Shown: piece by piece, positions 7,894-18,318 of the stretch
Layout: the number at the start of each line of letters is the position of its first letter
Numbering within the stretch: the first letter of the stretch is position 1
The notes under the pieces: model-generated
Databases searched by the model: none
What the model saw: the letters and a program-made list of their open reading frames with translations, nothing else
What the model was told of the DNA's origin: nothing
Translations under genes and position numbers: made by a program
From: Stutzerimonas kunmingensis
Lineage (GTDB): Bacteria > Pseudomonadota > Gammaproteobacteria > Pseudomonadales > Pseudomonadaceae
Direction: 5' to 3'
DNA length: 64,000 nt
NCBI RefSeq assembly: GCF_021432085.1
Contig: NZ_CP090366.1
Span: forward strand, 1,612,001 to 1,676,000

Positions 7894-9186
7894 ATGACCA
7901 GTAGAAGCTGCCCGGCGCTGTTAATCGCCGCGCCGGCCTCCGGCCAGGGCAAGACCACCGTCACCGCTGCGCTGGCGCGGTTGCATGCGCGGCAGGGCAA
8001 GCGCGTGCGGGTGTTCAAGTGCGGGCCGGACTTTCTCGACCCGATGATCCTAGCGCGTGCCAGTGGCAAGCCGGTCTATCAGCTCGACCTGTGGATGGTC
8101 GGCGAAGAGGAGTCGCGACGCCTGCTCTGGGAAGCGGCGGGCGAGGCCGACCTGATCCTGATCGAAGGGGTGATGGGCCTGTTCGATGGTTCGCCCTCGG
8201 CGGCTGATCTGGCGCGGCGCTTCGGCGTGCCGGTGCTGGCTGTCATCGATGGCTCGGCTATGGCGCAGACCTTCGGCGCCATGGCGCACGGGCTGAGCAG
8301 CTTCCAGCCGGACCTGCCGTTCGACGGCGTGCTGGCCAATCGGGTCGGCAGCGCCCGGCATGGCGAGATTCTGCGCGACAGCCTGCCAGAGTCGATCCGC
8401 TGGTACGGCGCCCTGCCGCGCAGCGTCGAGGTAGAGCTGCCCAGCCGGCACCTGGGGCTAGTACAAGCCGAGGAGCTGGCTGATCTGGACGCCCGTCTGG
8501 ATGCCGCCGCCGATGCTCTGGCACTCAGTGCGGACACGGAGTTGCCTGCCCCGGTCACTTTCGCCGCGCCGGCCAGTGCGCTGCTCGAACCGCTGCTGGC
8601 GGGGGTTCGCATCGGCGTTGCACGCGATGCGGCCTTTGCCTTTCTCTACCAGGCCAATCTCGACCTGCTGCAGGCGTTGGGTGCCGAGTTGCTGTTTTTC
8701 TCGCCGCTGCGCTTTGCCCGCTTGCCGGCCGTGGACAGTCTCTATCTACCGGGCGGTTATCCCGAGCTGCACCTGCGCGGTCTGTCGCGCAACCGCGCCA
8801 TGGCCGAGGCGATCCGTGCGCATCATGAGTCGGGCAAGCCGATCCTCGCCGAGTGCGGCGGCATGCTCTACCTGCTCGACGGGCTGACCGACCGTGGCGA
8901 CGAGCGCGCGCAGATGCTCGGCCTGCTGCCCGGTGAGGCGCGCATGCACAAGCGCCTGACCGCGCTGGCGCTGCAGGAAGTGGAGCTGCCGGAAGGGCGG
9001 CTGCGCGGGCACACCTTCCATCATTCGGCGCTGGAGTCGCCACTCGAGCCGCTGGCTCGCGGCGAGTGTCCGAACTACAAGCGCACCGCCGAAGCGGTCT
9101 ACCGCCGGGGGCGGCTGACGGCGTCCTATATCCACCTGTACCTGCCGTCCGATCCGGCAGCCGCTGCGGCGCTGTTCCGGCCATGA
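7894..9186 (+). CDS. cbiA: cobyrinate a,c-diamide synthase
   Basis: A 430-residue two-domain enzyme (CobB in the aerobic-pathway naming). The N-terminal dethiobiotin-synthetase-like domain opens with the nucleotide-binding segment APASGQGKTT and contains VFKCGPDFLDP and IEGVMGLFDG. The C-terminal class I glutamine amidotransferase domain has the nucleophile Cys in ECGGMLYL and a His in HTFHHS. It amidates the a and c side chains of (hydrogeno)cobyrinate using ATP and glutamine. Its last bases overlap the bluB start (ATGA). Confidence 0.94.
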   Translation: MTSRSCPALLIAAPASGQGKTTVTAALARLHARQGKRVRVFKCGPDFLDPMILARASGKPVYQLDLWMVGEEESRRLLWEAAGEADLILIEGVMGLFDGSPSAADLARRFGVPVLAVIDGSAMAQTFGAMAHGLSSFQPDLPFDGVLANRVGSARHGEILRDSLPESIRWYGALPRSVEVELPSRHLGLVQAEELADLDARLDAAADALALSADTELPAPVTFAAPASALLEPLLAGVRIGVARDAAFAFLYQANLDLLQALGAELLFFSPLRFARLPAVDSLYLPGGYPELHLRGLSRNRAMAEAIRAHHESGKPILAECGGMLYLLDGLTDRGDERAQMLGLLPGEARMHKRLTALALQEVELPEGRLRGHTFHHSALESPLEPLARGECPNYKRTAEAVYRRGRLTASYIHLYLPSDPAAAAALFRP

Positions 9187-9830
9187 GCGCGCATGCCTTC
9201 AGCCCGCAGGAGCGCGCAGCGGTCTATCGCGCCATCGGCGAGCGTCGCGACATGCGTCATTTCGCCGGCGGCGAGGTGGCACCGGAGCTGCTGTCGAGGC
9301 TGCTCAACGCCGCGCATCAGGCACCCAGCGTCGGCCTGATGCAGCCGTGGCGCTTTGTCCGCATCACCCGCCCCGAGTTGCGCACGGCCATCGCCGATCT
9401 GGTCGGTGAGGAGCGCCAGCGCACGGCTCAGGCGCTTGGCGAGCGTTCCGCCGAGTTCATGCGGCTCAAGGTCGAGGGCATCGAGGATTGCGCCGAACTG
9501 CTGGTCGCCGCGTTGATGGATGGTCGCGAGCAACATATCTTCGGCCGCCGCACGCTGCCGGAGATGGACCTCGCCTCGCTGGCCTGCGCGATCCAGAATC
9601 TCTGGCTCGCGGCGCGGGCGGAAGGCCTGGGGATGGGCTGGGTGTCACTGTTCGATCCCGACGCGCTGGCCGCCTTGCTCGGCATGCCGGACGGTGCCAA
9701 GCCGGTGGCGATCCTCTGCCTCGGGCCGGTGCAGGAGTTCTACTCGGCACCGATGCTGGCACTGGAAGGCTGGACCACGCCGCGACCGCTGCACGAACTG
9801 GTTTTCGAGAATGCCTGGGAGGCGAAATGA
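9183..9830 (+). CDS. bluB: 5,6-dimethylbenzimidazole synthase BluB
   Basis: A 215-residue nitroreductase-fold flavoprotein. Typical BluB segments are RRDMRHF near the N-terminus, APSVGLMQPWRF, and GMGWVSLFDP, followed by a C-terminal extension. BluB cleaves reduced FMN with O2 to make 5,6-dimethylbenzimidazole, the lower ligand of B12. Its presence shows that the cell uses the aerobic route for the lower ligand. It overlaps cbiA by four bases, and its own stop overlaps the next start. Confidence 0.92.
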   Translation: MSAHAFSPQERAAVYRAIGERRDMRHFAGGEVAPELLSRLLNAAHQAPSVGLMQPWRFVRITRPELRTAIADLVGEERQRTAQALGERSAEFMRLKVEGIEDCAELLVAALMDGREQHIFGRRTLPEMDLASLACAIQNLWLAARAEGLGMGWVSLFDPDALAALLGMPDGAKPVAILCLGPVQEFYSAPMLALEGWTTPRPLHELVFENAWEAK

Positions 9831-10627
9831 GCAAGGGGCCGCAGCGCATCGTCTGCCTGTCCACCGAGACCTGCGAAACGCTTTACCTGCTGGGCGAGCA
9901 GGCGCGCATCGTCGGCATCTCCGGCTTCACCGTCCGCCCGCCGCAGGCGCGCAAGGAAAAGCCCAAGGTCAGCGGCTTCACCAGCGTCAAGCATGAGCAG
10001 ATTCTCGCCCTCGAGCCGGACCTGGTGCTCGGCTACAGCGACCTGCAGGGCGACATGCTCGCCGAGCTGGCGCGCGAAGGATTGGAGGTGCACCTGTTCA
10101 ACCAGCGCGATATCGCCGGCATTCTGCGCATGATCGAGACGCTCGGTGCGCTGGTGCACGCTGGCGAGCGCGCGCGAGCGCTGATCGGTGAGCTGCAGGC
10201 GGGGCTGGACGTCATCCGCGCCAGCGCCGCTGCCTTGCCGCGCCGGCCGCGGGTGTACTTCGAGGAATGGAACGAGCCGCTGATTTCCGGCATCGCTTGG
10301 GTCAGCGAGCTGATCGAACTGGCCGGTGGCGAGGACTGCTTCGCCGAGCTGGCGGCGTTCAAGCGTGCCAAGCAACGCATCATCGAGGACCCGCAGGAAG
10401 TGGTGCGCCGCGCGCCGGAGCTGATCGTCGGCTCCTGGTGCGGCCGCCGTTTTCGCCCGGAACAGGTGGCTGCACGGCCTGACTGGCACGCGATTCCGGC
10501 GGTGCGCACGGGCCAGCTGCACGAGATCAAGTCGCCGGACATCCTCAACCCCGGCCCGGCGGTGCTGACCGACGGCGTACGCCAGCTGCATGCGCTGATC
10601 AGTTCCTGCGCGCAGAGGGCCGAGTGA
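9827..10627 (+). CDS. BtuF-like cobalamin-binding protein without signal peptide
   Basis: A 266-residue protein with the bi-lobed fold signature of vitamin B12/haem-type binding proteins: [17 protein letters not shown] at the start, the [13 protein letters not shown] segment, a long connecting helix, and a C-terminal lobe with SWCGRRF and ELIVGS. BtuF normally has an export signal; here the chain starts directly with [11 protein letters not shown], so it looks cytoplasmic. No BtuC or BtuD gene is adjacent. It is ATGA-coupled on both sides within the cobalamin operon. It might bind a corrinoid intermediate or act after another export route. Confidence 0.8.
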   Translation: MSKGPQRIVCLSTETCETLYLLGEQARIVGISGFTVRPPQARKEKPKVSGFTSVKHEQILALEPDLVLGYSDLQGDMLAELAREGLEVHLFNQRDIAGILRMIETLGALVHAGERARALIGELQAGLDVIRASAAALPRRPRVYFEEWNEPLISGIAWVSELIELAGGEDCFAELAAFKRAKQRIIEDPQEVVRRAPELIVGSWCGRRFRPEQVAARPDWHAIPAVRTGQLHEIKSPDILNPGPAVLTDGVRQLHALISSCAQRAE

Positions 10628-11535
10628 GTCTGTTCCTCACCGTTAGCGCGGCGCTGCTGCTGGATGCGCTGCTCGGCGAGCCGAAGCGGGCGCATCCACT
10701 GGTAGCCTTCGGTCGCCTGGCCGATCGCCTGGAGCAGCATTTAAACGGGTCTGCGGCGCGCGGCTGGCGCAGCCACGGGGTGACCGCCTGGTGCCTGGCG
10801 GTGTTGCCACTGACCTTGCTGGCCTGGCTGCTCAGCCTGTTACCGACCGTCGGCTGGCTGGTGGAGATCGTTCTGCTCTATCTGGCCCTGGGCCTGCGCA
10901 GTCTGGGCGAGCATGCACTGCCGGTGGCGCAGGCGCTGTGGCGGCATGATCTGCCAGAGGCTCGCCGCCGCGTCGGCTGGATCGTCAGCCGCGACACCAC
11001 GCAGCTGGACGAGGAGGGCGTGGCCCGTGCGGCCACCGAGTCGGTGCTGGAGAACGGCAGCGATGCAGTGTTCGCCGCGCTGTTCTGGTTCATCGTCGCG
11101 GGCGCTCCAGGTGTGGTCCTGTACCGCCTGAGCAACACGCTGGACGCCATGTGGGGCTATCGCAACGCGCGCTTCGAGCGCTTCGGCTGGGCCGCGGCGC
11201 GCATCGACGACGTGCTCAACTACGTGCCGGCACGGCTGGTCGCGCTGACCTATGCATTGCTCGGGCGCACCCGCCGCGCGCTGCGTTGCTGGCGCACCCA
11301 GGCGCCGCTGTGGGACAGCCCCAATGCCGGTCCGGTAATGGCGTCCGGGGCTGGAGCGCTGGGTGTGGTGTTGGGTGGCGCCGCCATTTATCACGGTGAA
11401 GTGCATGCGCGGCCCGAGCTGGGCCGGGGCCAGGCGCCGCAGGCGCGGCATATCGAACATGCGCTGGACCTGGTCTGGGGTGGCGTCGGCGTCTGGCTGC
11501 TGACACTGCTGTTTGGTGGCTGGCTCTATGCTTGA
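10624..11535 (+). CDS. cbiB: adenosylcobinamide-phosphate synthase
   Basis: A 303-residue membrane protein (CobD in Pseudomonas denitrificans naming) with several hydrophobic segments. Family motifs include [20 protein letters not shown] at the N-terminus, [20 protein letters not shown] and [13 protein letters not shown]. It attaches the (R)-1-amino-2-propanol phosphate arm to adenosylcobyric acid. The start is GTG, overlapping the previous stop by four bases. The end overlaps the decarboxylase gene that makes its amino-propanol phosphate substrate. Confidence 0.94.
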   Translation: MSLFLTVSAALLLDALLGEPKRAHPLVAFGRLADRLEQHLNGSAARGWRSHGVTAWCLAVLPLTLLAWLLSLLPTVGWLVEIVLLYLALGLRSLGEHALPVAQALWRHDLPEARRRVGWIVSRDTTQLDEEGVARAATESVLENGSDAVFAALFWFIVAGAPGVVLYRLSNTLDAMWGYRNARFERFGWAAARIDDVLNYVPARLVALTYALLGRTRRALRCWRTQAPLWDSPNAGPVMASGAGALGVVLGGAAIYHGEVHARPELGRGQAPQARHIEHALDLVWGGVGVWLLTLLFGGWLYA

Positions 11536-12517
11536 GCACGGTGGACGTTTGCGCGCAGCCGCACAGCGCTACGGCATTCCGCTTTCGGATTGGCTCGACC
11601 TGTCCACTGGCATCGCCCCTTATCACCCGCCGTTGCCGAGCATTTCCAGCTGCGCCTGGACACGTCTGCCAGAGCCTGAAGATGGCCTGGAAGTAGCGGC
11701 CCGGCAGTACTACGGTGCGCGCGCGGTGTTGCCAGTGGCCGGTTCGCAGAGTGCCATCCAGGCCCTGCCGCGCCTGCGCGGGTCGGCGCGGATCGGCATC
11801 GTATCGCCCTGTTATGCCGAGCACGCCGAGGCCTGGCGTCGCGCCGGCCACCGTGTCGTCGAGCTCTGCGAGGCCAGCGTGCCGCGTGCACTGGATCAGC
11901 TCGACGTGCTGGTGGTGGTCAACCCGAACAATCCCACCGGCGAGCTGATTGCGCCGCAGCGCCTGCTGGAATGGCGCAGTGAGCTGGCGGCCTACGGCGG
12001 CTGGTTGGTGGTGGACGAGGCGTTCATGGACTGCACGCCGCAGCACAGTCTGGCCGAGCACAGCCATCTGCCCGGACTGATCGTGCTGCGCTCGTTCGGC
12101 AAATTTTTTGGCCTGGCCGGCGCGAGACTGGGTTTCGTACTTGCCCACACTGGCCTGCTGCATTCGCTCGCCAGGCTGCTTGGCCCCTGGACGGTGAATG
12201 GCCCGACGCGGCAGCTGGGCGCAGTGCTGCTGGCTGATCAGTCTGCTCAGCAGCGCCAGCGCGAATGCCTGCACTGCGACGGCCAGCGTCTGACCGACCT
12301 GCTACGCCGCCATGGCCTTGCGCCGCTGGGCGGCTGCGCACTGTTCCAGTGGTGGGTCAGCGACGACGCTGTTCTGCTGCATGACTTTCTCGCCCGTCGC
12401 GGCATTCTCACGCGGTTTTTCGCTCAGCCTTCCAGCGTGCGTTTCGGCCTGCCGACCCATATTGGTTGGGCGCGGCTTGATCAGGCTCTGCAATTTTTCA
12501 GGGAGCAACATCCATGA
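11528..12517 (+). CDS. cobD: L-threonine-O-3-phosphate decarboxylase
   Basis: A 329-residue PLP enzyme of the aspartate aminotransferase fold (CobC in P. denitrificans naming). It opens with [14 protein letters not shown], has [18 protein letters not shown], and the PLP-lysine segment [14 protein letters not shown]. It makes (R)-1-amino-2-propanol phosphate for the enzyme encoded just upstream. The ATG chosen overlaps the upstream stop by eight bases; the longer TTG/GTG forms would only add residues shared with the neighbour's coding sequence. Confidence 0.93.
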   Translation: MLEHGGRLRAAAQRYGIPLSDWLDLSTGIAPYHPPLPSISSCAWTRLPEPEDGLEVAARQYYGARAVLPVAGSQSAIQALPRLRGSARIGIVSPCYAEHAEAWRRAGHRVVELCEASVPRALDQLDVLVVVNPNNPTGELIAPQRLLEWRSELAAYGGWLVVDEAFMDCTPQHSLAEHSHLPGLIVLRSFGKFFGLAGARLGFVLAHTGLLHSLARLLGPWTVNGPTRQLGAVLLADQSAQQRQRECLHCDGQRLTDLLRRHGLAPLGGCALFQWWVSDDAVLLHDFLARRGILTRFFAQPSSVRFGLPTHIGWARLDQALQFFREQHP

Positions 12518-13971
12518 CGACGCTGATGGTGCAGGGGACCACCTCCGACGCCGGCAAGAGCACACTGGTGACGGCGCTGTGCCGCTGGTTGGCACGCCAA
12601 AGGGTTGCCGTCGTGCCGTTCAAACCGCAGAACATGGCGCTCAACAGCGCGGTGACTGCAGATGGCGGCGAAATCGGCAGGGCTCAGGCCGTACAGGCGC
12701 AAGCGGCGAACCTCGCGCCGCACACCGACATGAATCCGGTGCTCCTGAAGCCCAACAGCGACATTGGCGCCCAGGTGATCATCCACGGCCGCGCGGTGAC
12801 CAGCATGGATGCCGCCGCCTACCATGACTACAAGCGCGTGGCGATGCAGGCGGTGCTCGACTCGCACCAGCGGCTGTCCGCGGCTTATCGCGTGGTGATG
12901 GTCGAGGGCGCCGGTTCGCCTGCGGAGATCAATCTGCGCGCCGGCGATATCGCCAACATGGGCTTCGCCGAGGCGGTGGATTGCCCGGTGATCATGATCG
13001 CCGATATCGACAAGGGTGGGGTGTTCGCCCATCTGGTCGGCACCCTGGCGTTGCTCTCGGCAAGCGAGCAGGCGCGGGTTCAGGGCTTCGTCATCAACCG
13101 TTTTCGTGGCGACATCGCGCTGTTGCAGCCCGGTCTCGACTGGCTGGAGCAACGCACCGGCAAGCCGGTACTGGGCGTGCTGCCGTATCTGATGGATTTC
13201 CATCTGGAAGCGGAGGATGCCATCGACGTGCGCCAGTCCGGCAAGGCCGGCGACGCGCTGAAGGTGGTGGTGCCGGTGCTGCCGCGCATCAGCAACCACA
13301 CCGACTTCGACCCGCTGCGCCTGCACCCGCAGGTCGACCTGCAGTTCGTCGGTCCCGGGCAGCCGGTGCCGCCTGCCGATCTGATCATCCTGCCCGGCTC
13401 GAAAAGCGTACGCGCCGACCTCACCTGGCTGCGCGCCAACGGCTGGGAAGCAGCAATCCAGAAGCACCTGCGCTACGGCGGCAAATTGCTGGGCATCTGT
13501 GGCGGCCTGCAGATGCTCGGCACGCGCATTGCTGATCCGCTCGGGCTGGAAGGTCCGGCGGGGGAGAGCGAGGCGCTCGGGCTGCTGGATTTCGACACGG
13601 TTCTTGAGGCGGACAAGCAGTTGCGCAACGTCACCGGCCGGTTGCTACCGGGCGGCGTGCCGGTCAGCGGCTACGAGATTCATGCCGGCGTCAGCAGCGG
13701 CCCGGCCCTGGAGCAGCCTGCGGTGCAGGTCGACGACGGCCGCTGCGATGGCGCCATCAGCGCCGACGGGCAGGTGCTCGGCACCTATCTGCACGGCCTG
13801 TTCGAGGGGCCCGAGGCCTGTGCTGCGCTGCTGCGCTGGGCAGGCCTCGATGCGGTGGAAACTGTCGACTACCACGCGCTGCGCGAGCGCGACATCGAGC
13901 GCCTCGCCGACTTGGTCGAGACACATCTGGATACCGCGCGGTTACGCGCGCTCTGCGGGCTGGAAGACTGA
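12514..13971 (+). CDS. cobQ: cobyric acid synthase
   Basis: A 485-residue glutamine-dependent amidotransferase. The N-terminal domain begins with [19 protein letters not shown] and contains [10 protein letters not shown] and [12 protein letters not shown]; the C-terminal glutaminase domain has ILPGSKS and the nucleophile in [10 protein letters not shown]. It amidates side chains b, d, e and g of adenosylcobyrinic a,c-diamide. Four-base overlap with the preceding gene and a two-base gap to cobU mark it as part of the same operon. Confidence 0.95.
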   Translation: MTTLMVQGTTSDAGKSTLVTALCRWLARQRVAVVPFKPQNMALNSAVTADGGEIGRAQAVQAQAANLAPHTDMNPVLLKPNSDIGAQVIIHGRAVTSMDAAAYHDYKRVAMQAVLDSHQRLSAAYRVVMVEGAGSPAEINLRAGDIANMGFAEAVDCPVIMIADIDKGGVFAHLVGTLALLSASEQARVQGFVINRFRGDIALLQPGLDWLEQRTGKPVLGVLPYLMDFHLEAEDAIDVRQSGKAGDALKVVVPVLPRISNHTDFDPLRLHPQVDLQFVGPGQPVPPADLIILPGSKSVRADLTWLRANGWEAAIQKHLRYGGKLLGICGGLQMLGTRIADPLGLEGPAGESEALGLLDFDTVLEADKQLRNVTGRLLPGGVPVSGYEIHAGVSSGPALEQPAVQVDDGRCDGAISADGQVLGTYLHGLFEGPEACAALLRWAGLDAVETVDYHALRERDIERLADLVETHLDTARLRALCGLED

Positions 13972-13973
13972 GC

Positions 13974-14492
13974 ATGCTGGAACTGATTCTTGGCGGCGCC
14001 CGCTCGGGCAAGAGCCGCTTTGCCGAGCGTCTGGCTGCCGATAGCGGCCTGGCGGTTACCTATATCGCCACCAGCCAGCCGCTGGACGGCGAGATGACCG
14101 AGCGCATCGCCCATCACCGTGAGCGGCGCCCGGCGCACTGGACACTGGTCGAAGAACCCCTGCAACTGGCGCGGGTGCTGCGCGAGCAGGCTGCTGCGAA
14201 TCGCTGCCTGCTGGTCGACTGCCTGACCCTCTGGCTAACCAACCTGCTGATGCTGGACGACGCGGCGCGCCTCGCCGAGGAGCGTAATGCCCTGCTCGAA
14301 TGCCTGGACGGGCTGCCAGGGCGGATCCTGCTGGTCAGCAACGAGACCGGCCTCGGCGTGGTGCCGCTGGGCGAGCTGACCCGTCGCTATGTGGACGAGG
14401 CCGGCTGGCTGCACCAGGCCGTGGCGGAACGGGCGCAGCGGGTGACCTTTATGGTCGCCGGGCTGCCCATGACATTGAAGGACGCACATTGA
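13974..14492 (+). CDS. cobU: adenosylcobinamide kinase / adenosylcobinamide-phosphate guanylyltransferase
   Basis: A 172-residue bifunctional enzyme (CobP in P. denitrificans). It has the P-loop [12 protein letters not shown] right after the start, [12 protein letters not shown], the [10 protein letters not shown] segment with the histidine that is guanylylated in the family, and [11 protein letters not shown]. It phosphorylates adenosylcobinamide and then forms adenosylcobinamide-GDP, the substrate of CobS. The end is followed by a short repeated stretch (CATTGAAGGA twice) that provides the ribosome site for cobT. Confidence 0.94.
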   Translation: MLELILGGARSGKSRFAERLAADSGLAVTYIATSQPLDGEMTERIAHHRERRPAHWTLVEEPLQLARVLREQAAANRCLLVDCLTLWLTNLLMLDDAARLAEERNALLECLDGLPGRILLVSNETGLGVVPLGELTRRYVDEAGWLHQAVAERAQRVTFMVAGLPMTLKDAH

Positions 14493-14505
14493 AGGAAGCG
14501 CATTG

Positions 14506-15555
14506 ATGCACGATTGGTGGAACGAGCCATGCCACATGCTGGATGAATCCGTGCGCGCCCAGGCATTGGCGCGCCAGGATCAGTTGACCAAGCCACGTGG
14601 TGCGCTCGGCCAGCTCGAAGCCCTGGCGGTGTCGCTGGCAGCTATGCAGGGCAGCGAGCGGCCGCAGGTCGAGCGCCTGCATGTCAGCGTGTTCGCCGGC
14701 GATCACGGCGTGGTGGGAGAGGGTGTTTCGGCTTATCCGCAATCGGTGACCGGGCAGATGCTGCGCAATTTCGTCGGCGGCGGGGCTGCACTGAGCGTGT
14801 TGTCAAAGCGCCTGGGCGCGCCGCTGGAGGTGACCGACCTGGGCACGGTGGAACCGCTACAACTGGATGGCGTGAGCCATTTGCGACTCGGCCCCGGCAC
14901 GGCCAACCTGGCTCGCGAAGCGGCGATGAGTGACGAGCAAATGCGTCTGGCCCTGGCAGCCGGACGCGACAGCGCGCAGCGTGCTGCGGAAGGCTCTGCC
15001 CAGCTGTTCATCGGTGGCGAAATGGGCATCGGCAACACCACCAGCGCCAGTGCCTTGGCTGCCGTGCTGCTGCCGCGCTCGCCGTTGACCCTGGTCGGGC
15101 CGGGCACCGGGCTCGATCTGGCCGGTGTTCGCCACAAGGTTCAGGTGATCCAGGACGCGGTTCGGCTGCACGCCGAGCATTGTGTCGCGCCGCTTGAGGC
15201 CCTGCGCCGACTGGGTGGTTTCGAGATCGCGGCGCTGGCGGGTGCCTATCTGCGCTGCGCGCAGCTGGGCATTGCGGTACTGGTCGACGGCTTTATCTGC
15301 AGCGCTGCCGCGCTCTGTGCGGTGCGGCTGAACCCGGCATGTCGGCCCTGGCTGATCTTCGCCCATCGTTCTGCCGAGCCTGGTCACGTAGCGGTCCTGG
15401 AAGCGCTCGGTGCCGTTCCGTTGCTCGATCTCGGCTTGCGCCTGGGTGAGGGCAGCGGGGCGGCGCTGGCGGTGCCCTTGTTGCAGCAGGCCTGCGCGCT
15501 GCACAACGAAATGGCGACGTTCGCCGAAGCCGCAGTTTCGGACCGAACTGCATGA
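14506..15555 (+). CDS. cobT: nicotinate-nucleotide:dimethylbenzimidazole phosphoribosyltransferase
   Basis: A 349-residue enzyme. Recognisable parts are [12 protein letters not shown] near the N-terminus, [16 protein letters not shown], the [14 protein letters not shown] loop, and [12 protein letters not shown]. It activates dimethylbenzimidazole to alpha-ribazole phosphate, linking BluB's product to CobC and CobS. The ATG at 14506 follows GAAGGAAG; a TTG one codon before it is also possible. The stop overlaps cobC by four bases. Confidence 0.94.
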   Translation: MHDWWNEPCHMLDESVRAQALARQDQLTKPRGALGQLEALAVSLAAMQGSERPQVERLHVSVFAGDHGVVGEGVSAYPQSVTGQMLRNFVGGGAALSVLSKRLGAPLEVTDLGTVEPLQLDGVSHLRLGPGTANLAREAAMSDEQMRLALAAGRDSAQRAAEGSAQLFIGGEMGIGNTTSASALAAVLLPRSPLTLVGPGTGLDLAGVRHKVQVIQDAVRLHAEHCVAPLEALRRLGGFEIAALAGAYLRCAQLGIAVLVDGFICSAAALCAVRLNPACRPWLIFAHRSAEPGHVAVLEALGAVPLLDLGLRLGEGSGAALAVPLLQQACALHNEMATFAEAAVSDRTA

Positions 15556-16103
15556 TTACGAGCATCGATCTGCTGCGCCATGGCGAGACCGAGCAGGGCG
15601 GTGGCTTTCGCGGCAGCCTCGACGATGCGCTGACTGAGCGTGGCTGGCAGCAGATGCGCGATGCGGTTGCTGGTGCCGGTCCCTGGGACGCGCTGGTCAG
15701 CTCGCCGCTGCAGCGCTGCGCCACCTTTGCCCGGGAGCTGGCCGCGCAGCACGGCTTGCCGCTGCAGCTGGAGCCGGACCTGCGCGAGCTGCATTTCGGC
15801 GACTGGGAAGGCCGTAGCGCCGCCGATCTGATGCAGCACAGTGCCGAGGTGCTCGGCCTGTTCTGGGCCGATCCCTACGGATTTACGCCGCCTGGCGGTG
15901 AGCCGCTGGTGCAGTTCGAGGCGCGCGTGCTGAATGCTATCGACAGCCTTCGGCAGCGCTTTGCCGGCCAGCAACTGTTGGTCATCTGTCATGCCGGCGT
16001 CATGCGCCTGCTGCTGGCGCGCGCGCGGGGCTTGCCAAGGGAGCGGCTGCTGGAGGTTGTCGTGGCCCACGGCGAACTGCTGTCGCTCTCCGTCGAGGAG
16101 TAG
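15552..16103 (+). CDS. cobC: alpha-ribazole phosphatase (histidine phosphatase family)
   Basis: A 183-residue member of the phosphoglycerate-mutase-like superfamily with [11 protein letters not shown] (catalytic His in the RHG motif), [19 protein letters not shown] and ICHAGVMR (second His). In the cobalamin context it is the enzyme that removes the 5'-phosphate of alpha-ribazole or of adenosylcobalamin phosphate. It overlaps cobT and sits nine bases before cobS. Confidence 0.88.
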   Translation: MITSIDLLRHGETEQGGGFRGSLDDALTERGWQQMRDAVAGAGPWDALVSSPLQRCATFARELAAQHGLPLQLEPDLRELHFGDWEGRSAADLMQHSAEVLGLFWADPYGFTPPGGEPLVQFEARVLNAIDSLRQRFAGQQLLVICHAGVMRLLLARARGLPRERLLEVVVAHGELLSLSVEE

Positions 16104-16112
16104 GACCTGCCG

Positions 16113-16844
16113 ATGCTGCCACTATTGATCGCCCTGCAATTTCTCACCAGCCTGCCGATCCGCTTGCCGGCAATGCCGGAGCCAGAGCAGCAGGGGCGCT
16201 CATTGCTGTATTACCCCGTGGTCGGTCTGTTGCTCGGCGCGTTGCTCGGTTTGGCCGCGTTTGTGCTGGCTGGGGCTGCACCGCTGTTACAGGCGGCCTT
16301 GCTCCTCACCCTCTGGGTTGCGCTGACCGGCCTCTTGCACCTCGATGGCCTGGCCGACAGCGCGGACGCCTGGCTGGGTGGCTTCGGCGACCGCGAGCGC
16401 ACGCTGCAAATCATGAAGGACCCGCGCAGCGGCCCGGTCGCCGTGGTGGTTCTGGTGCTTTTGCTGTTGCTTAAATTCAGCGCGCTGTTGGCGTTGCTCC
16501 AGGCGCAACAGTACTCCGCACTGTTGCTGGCGCCGGTGCTGGGGCGGGCCGCGCTGCCAGCGTTGTTTCTCTTGACGCCGTATGTGCGGCCCAACGGACT
16601 TGGTCATGCGCTGGCAGCGAATCTGCCGCATGGCGAGGCGAGGGGCGTACTGGCGCTGGTCGCGGTGGGTTGTTTGCTGTTCGGCAGCAGCGGGCTGATC
16701 GCTCTGTCGTTGGCTGCGGTGACGTTTATGCTGGCGCGTCGCGCCGTGCTGCGCCGGCTTGGCGGCACCACCGGCGATACCGCTGGTGCGCTGCTGGAGC
16801 TGGTGGAGTGCACGGTATTGGTAGGGCTGGCGCTGCAGCTCTAG
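16113..16844 (+). CDS. cobS: adenosylcobinamide-GDP ribazoletransferase (cobalamin synthase)
   Basis: A 243-residue integral membrane protein (CobV in P. denitrificans) with six or seven hydrophobic segments. It carries the family's metal-binding motif LDGLADSADAWLGG and the following MKDPRSGPVA. It joins adenosylcobinamide-GDP and alpha-ribazole (phosphate), the last step in nucleotide-loop assembly. It ends the cobalamin operon and overlaps the convergent LysR gene by four bases, so no terminator separates them. Confidence 0.94.
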   Translation: MLPLLIALQFLTSLPIRLPAMPEPEQQGRSLLYYPVVGLLLGALLGLAAFVLAGAAPLLQAALLLTLWVALTGLLHLDGLADSADAWLGGFGDRERTLQIMKDPRSGPVAVVVLVLLLLLKFSALLALLQAQQYSALLLAPVLGRAALPALFLLTPYVRPNGLGHALAANLPHGEARGVLALVAVGCLLFGSSGLIALSLAAVTFMLARRAVLRRLGGTTGDTAGALLELVECTVLVGLALQL

Positions 16845-17776
16845 CGGTCTGCCACCGGTCGACGGTCGAGCACGGGCGCATGTTGCGCCATCAGTTCGAT
16901 GACCCAATCGATGAACACGCGCAGTTTGGCACTGACATGCCGATTCGGTGGGAACGCCAGGTACAGCGGCATTTCATCGAGCCGCCAGTCTTGCAGCAGT
17001 GGCAACAGCTCGCCGTTGGCCAGGTGCGTTCTGACCATGTACTCCGGCAGCCAGATGATGCCCAGCCCGGCCAGCCCCGCGGCCAGACAGGCATTGCCGT
17101 CGTCCACGGCAAGCGCATAGCGGCCGTGTACCTGAACCTGCTCATCCTGCCGCTGCATGACGTACGGTGTGGGTTTGCCGGTGCGCGCCCAGAGAAAGCC
17201 GACAACGCGGTGGTGGCTGTTTTCCAGCTCGCTCGGATGTGTCGGCACGCCGGCGCGTTCGAGGTAGCCAGGGGCCGCGTAGACGCCAAGGCGTAGGTCG
17301 CCAACATGGCGGGCGATCAGTGACTGGTCGGTGATTTCTCCACCGCGCACCACGCAGTCCACATTCTCCCCGATCAGATCCACCCGCCGATCACTGACGC
17401 CCATGTCCAGCTGGATGTCCGGATACTTCGCATAGAAGGCCGGTAATGCCGGAATCAGGATCATCCGCGCCAGTGGGCTGGGGACGTCCACGCGCAAGCG
17501 TCCTCGGGGCACTGCTGCTGCGGCGGACAGGCTTGTTTCGGCGTCGTCCAGATCGGCCAGAAGGTGCAGGGCGCGCTCGTAATAGGCCGCACCGTCGGCG
17601 GTGACGTTGACCTTGCGCGTGGTGCGGTTGAGCAGCCTGACGCGAAGCCGCGCCTCGAGTTGCTGGACCTGCTGGGTGACGCTGGTCTTGCTGATGCGAA
17701 GGGTTTCGGCGGCCTTGGTGAAGCTGCCGGTTTCCACCACGCGAACGAAGGCCTGCATCGCATCGAAACGGTCCAT
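16841..17776 (-). CDS. LysR-family transcriptional regulator
   Basis: A 311-residue LysR protein: N-terminal winged helix (MDRFDAMQAFVRVVETGSFT, then SKTSVTQQVQQLEARLRVRLL), a linker helix, and a two-lobed effector-binding domain. It is divergent from a RidA-family gene with about 130 bp between the starts, the usual arrangement for a LysR regulator and its target. The effector is unknown. It converges on cobS with a four-base overlap. Confidence 0.92.
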   Translation of the reverse strand: MDRFDAMQAFVRVVETGSFTKAAETLRISKTSVTQQVQQLEARLRVRLLNRTTRKVNVTADGAAYYERALHLLADLDDAETSLSAAAAVPRGRLRVDVPSPLARMILIPALPAFYAKYPDIQLDMGVSDRRVDLIGENVDCVVRGGEITDQSLIARHVGDLRLGVYAAPGYLERAGVPTHPSELENSHHRVVGFLWARTGKPTPYVMQRQDEQVQVHGRYALAVDDGNACLAAGLAGLGIIWLPEYMVRTHLANGELLPLLQDWRLDEMPLYLAFPPNRHVSAKLRVFIDWVIELMAQHAPVLDRRPVADR

Positions 17777-17907
17777 CTGAACTCCCGCGGATTGTTTGGA
17801 TTACGCAAATAGTGTTGAGCGACCTGGCGCGTTTATCCAGTGCTTTGCGACTTCTACAGTGAGGCCTTCATTCAACGGGTCGCTCCGACCCTTGCTGGAG
17901 GTTGCAC

Positions 17908-18312
17908 ATGACACCGCGTGACGTTGTTTTTCCGCCTGGCCGCCAGGCGCTCTACGAGCGCAATCGTTATTCCCCGGCCATCCGTGCCAATGGCTTGCTG
18001 TTCGTCTCCGGCCAGGTCGGCAGCCGCGAGGACGGCTCACCCGAACCGGAGCTGGAGGCGCAGGTTCGGCGCGCCTTCGATAACCTGAACGCGATCCTGC
18101 AGGCGGCGGGTTGTACGTTCGACGATGTCATCGACGTCACCGTGTTCATGGTCGATCCGCAGGCGATCTTCGAGCGGGTCTGGAGCGTCGTGCCCGAATA
18201 CTGGGGCGCAGCGCCGCATCCGACGCTGACTGCGGTTGGGGTTACCTGGCTGTACGGCTTCCAGTTCGAGATCAAGGTCATTGCCAAGCTGCCGGAACCG
18301 GCTGCGGCTTGA
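17908..18312 (+). CDS. RidA family protein
   Basis: A 134-residue Rid/YjgF-like protein with RYSPAIRANGLLFVSGQVG at the N-terminus and ALNPTLT-like chemistry replaced by HPTLTAVGVTWLYG. Family members deaminate reactive enamine/imine intermediates, but this one lacks the usual C-terminal pattern of archetypal RidA and is better placed in an Rid subfamily. The conserved arginine of RidA cannot be placed by eye, so activity is uncertain. ATG at 17908 has GGAGG eight bases upstream. Likely regulated by the divergent LysR protein. Confidence 0.85.
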   Translation: MTPRDVVFPPGRQALYERNRYSPAIRANGLLFVSGQVGSREDGSPEPELEAQVRRAFDNLNAILQAAGCTFDDVIDVTVFMVDPQAIFERVWSVVPEYWGAAPHPTLTAVGVTWLYGFQFEIKVIAKLPEPAAA

Positions 18313-18318
18313 GCCCGC

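Noticed and set aside
12481-13467. 328-codon frame antisense to cobQ
   Set aside because: Shadow of cobQ; no recognisable motif.
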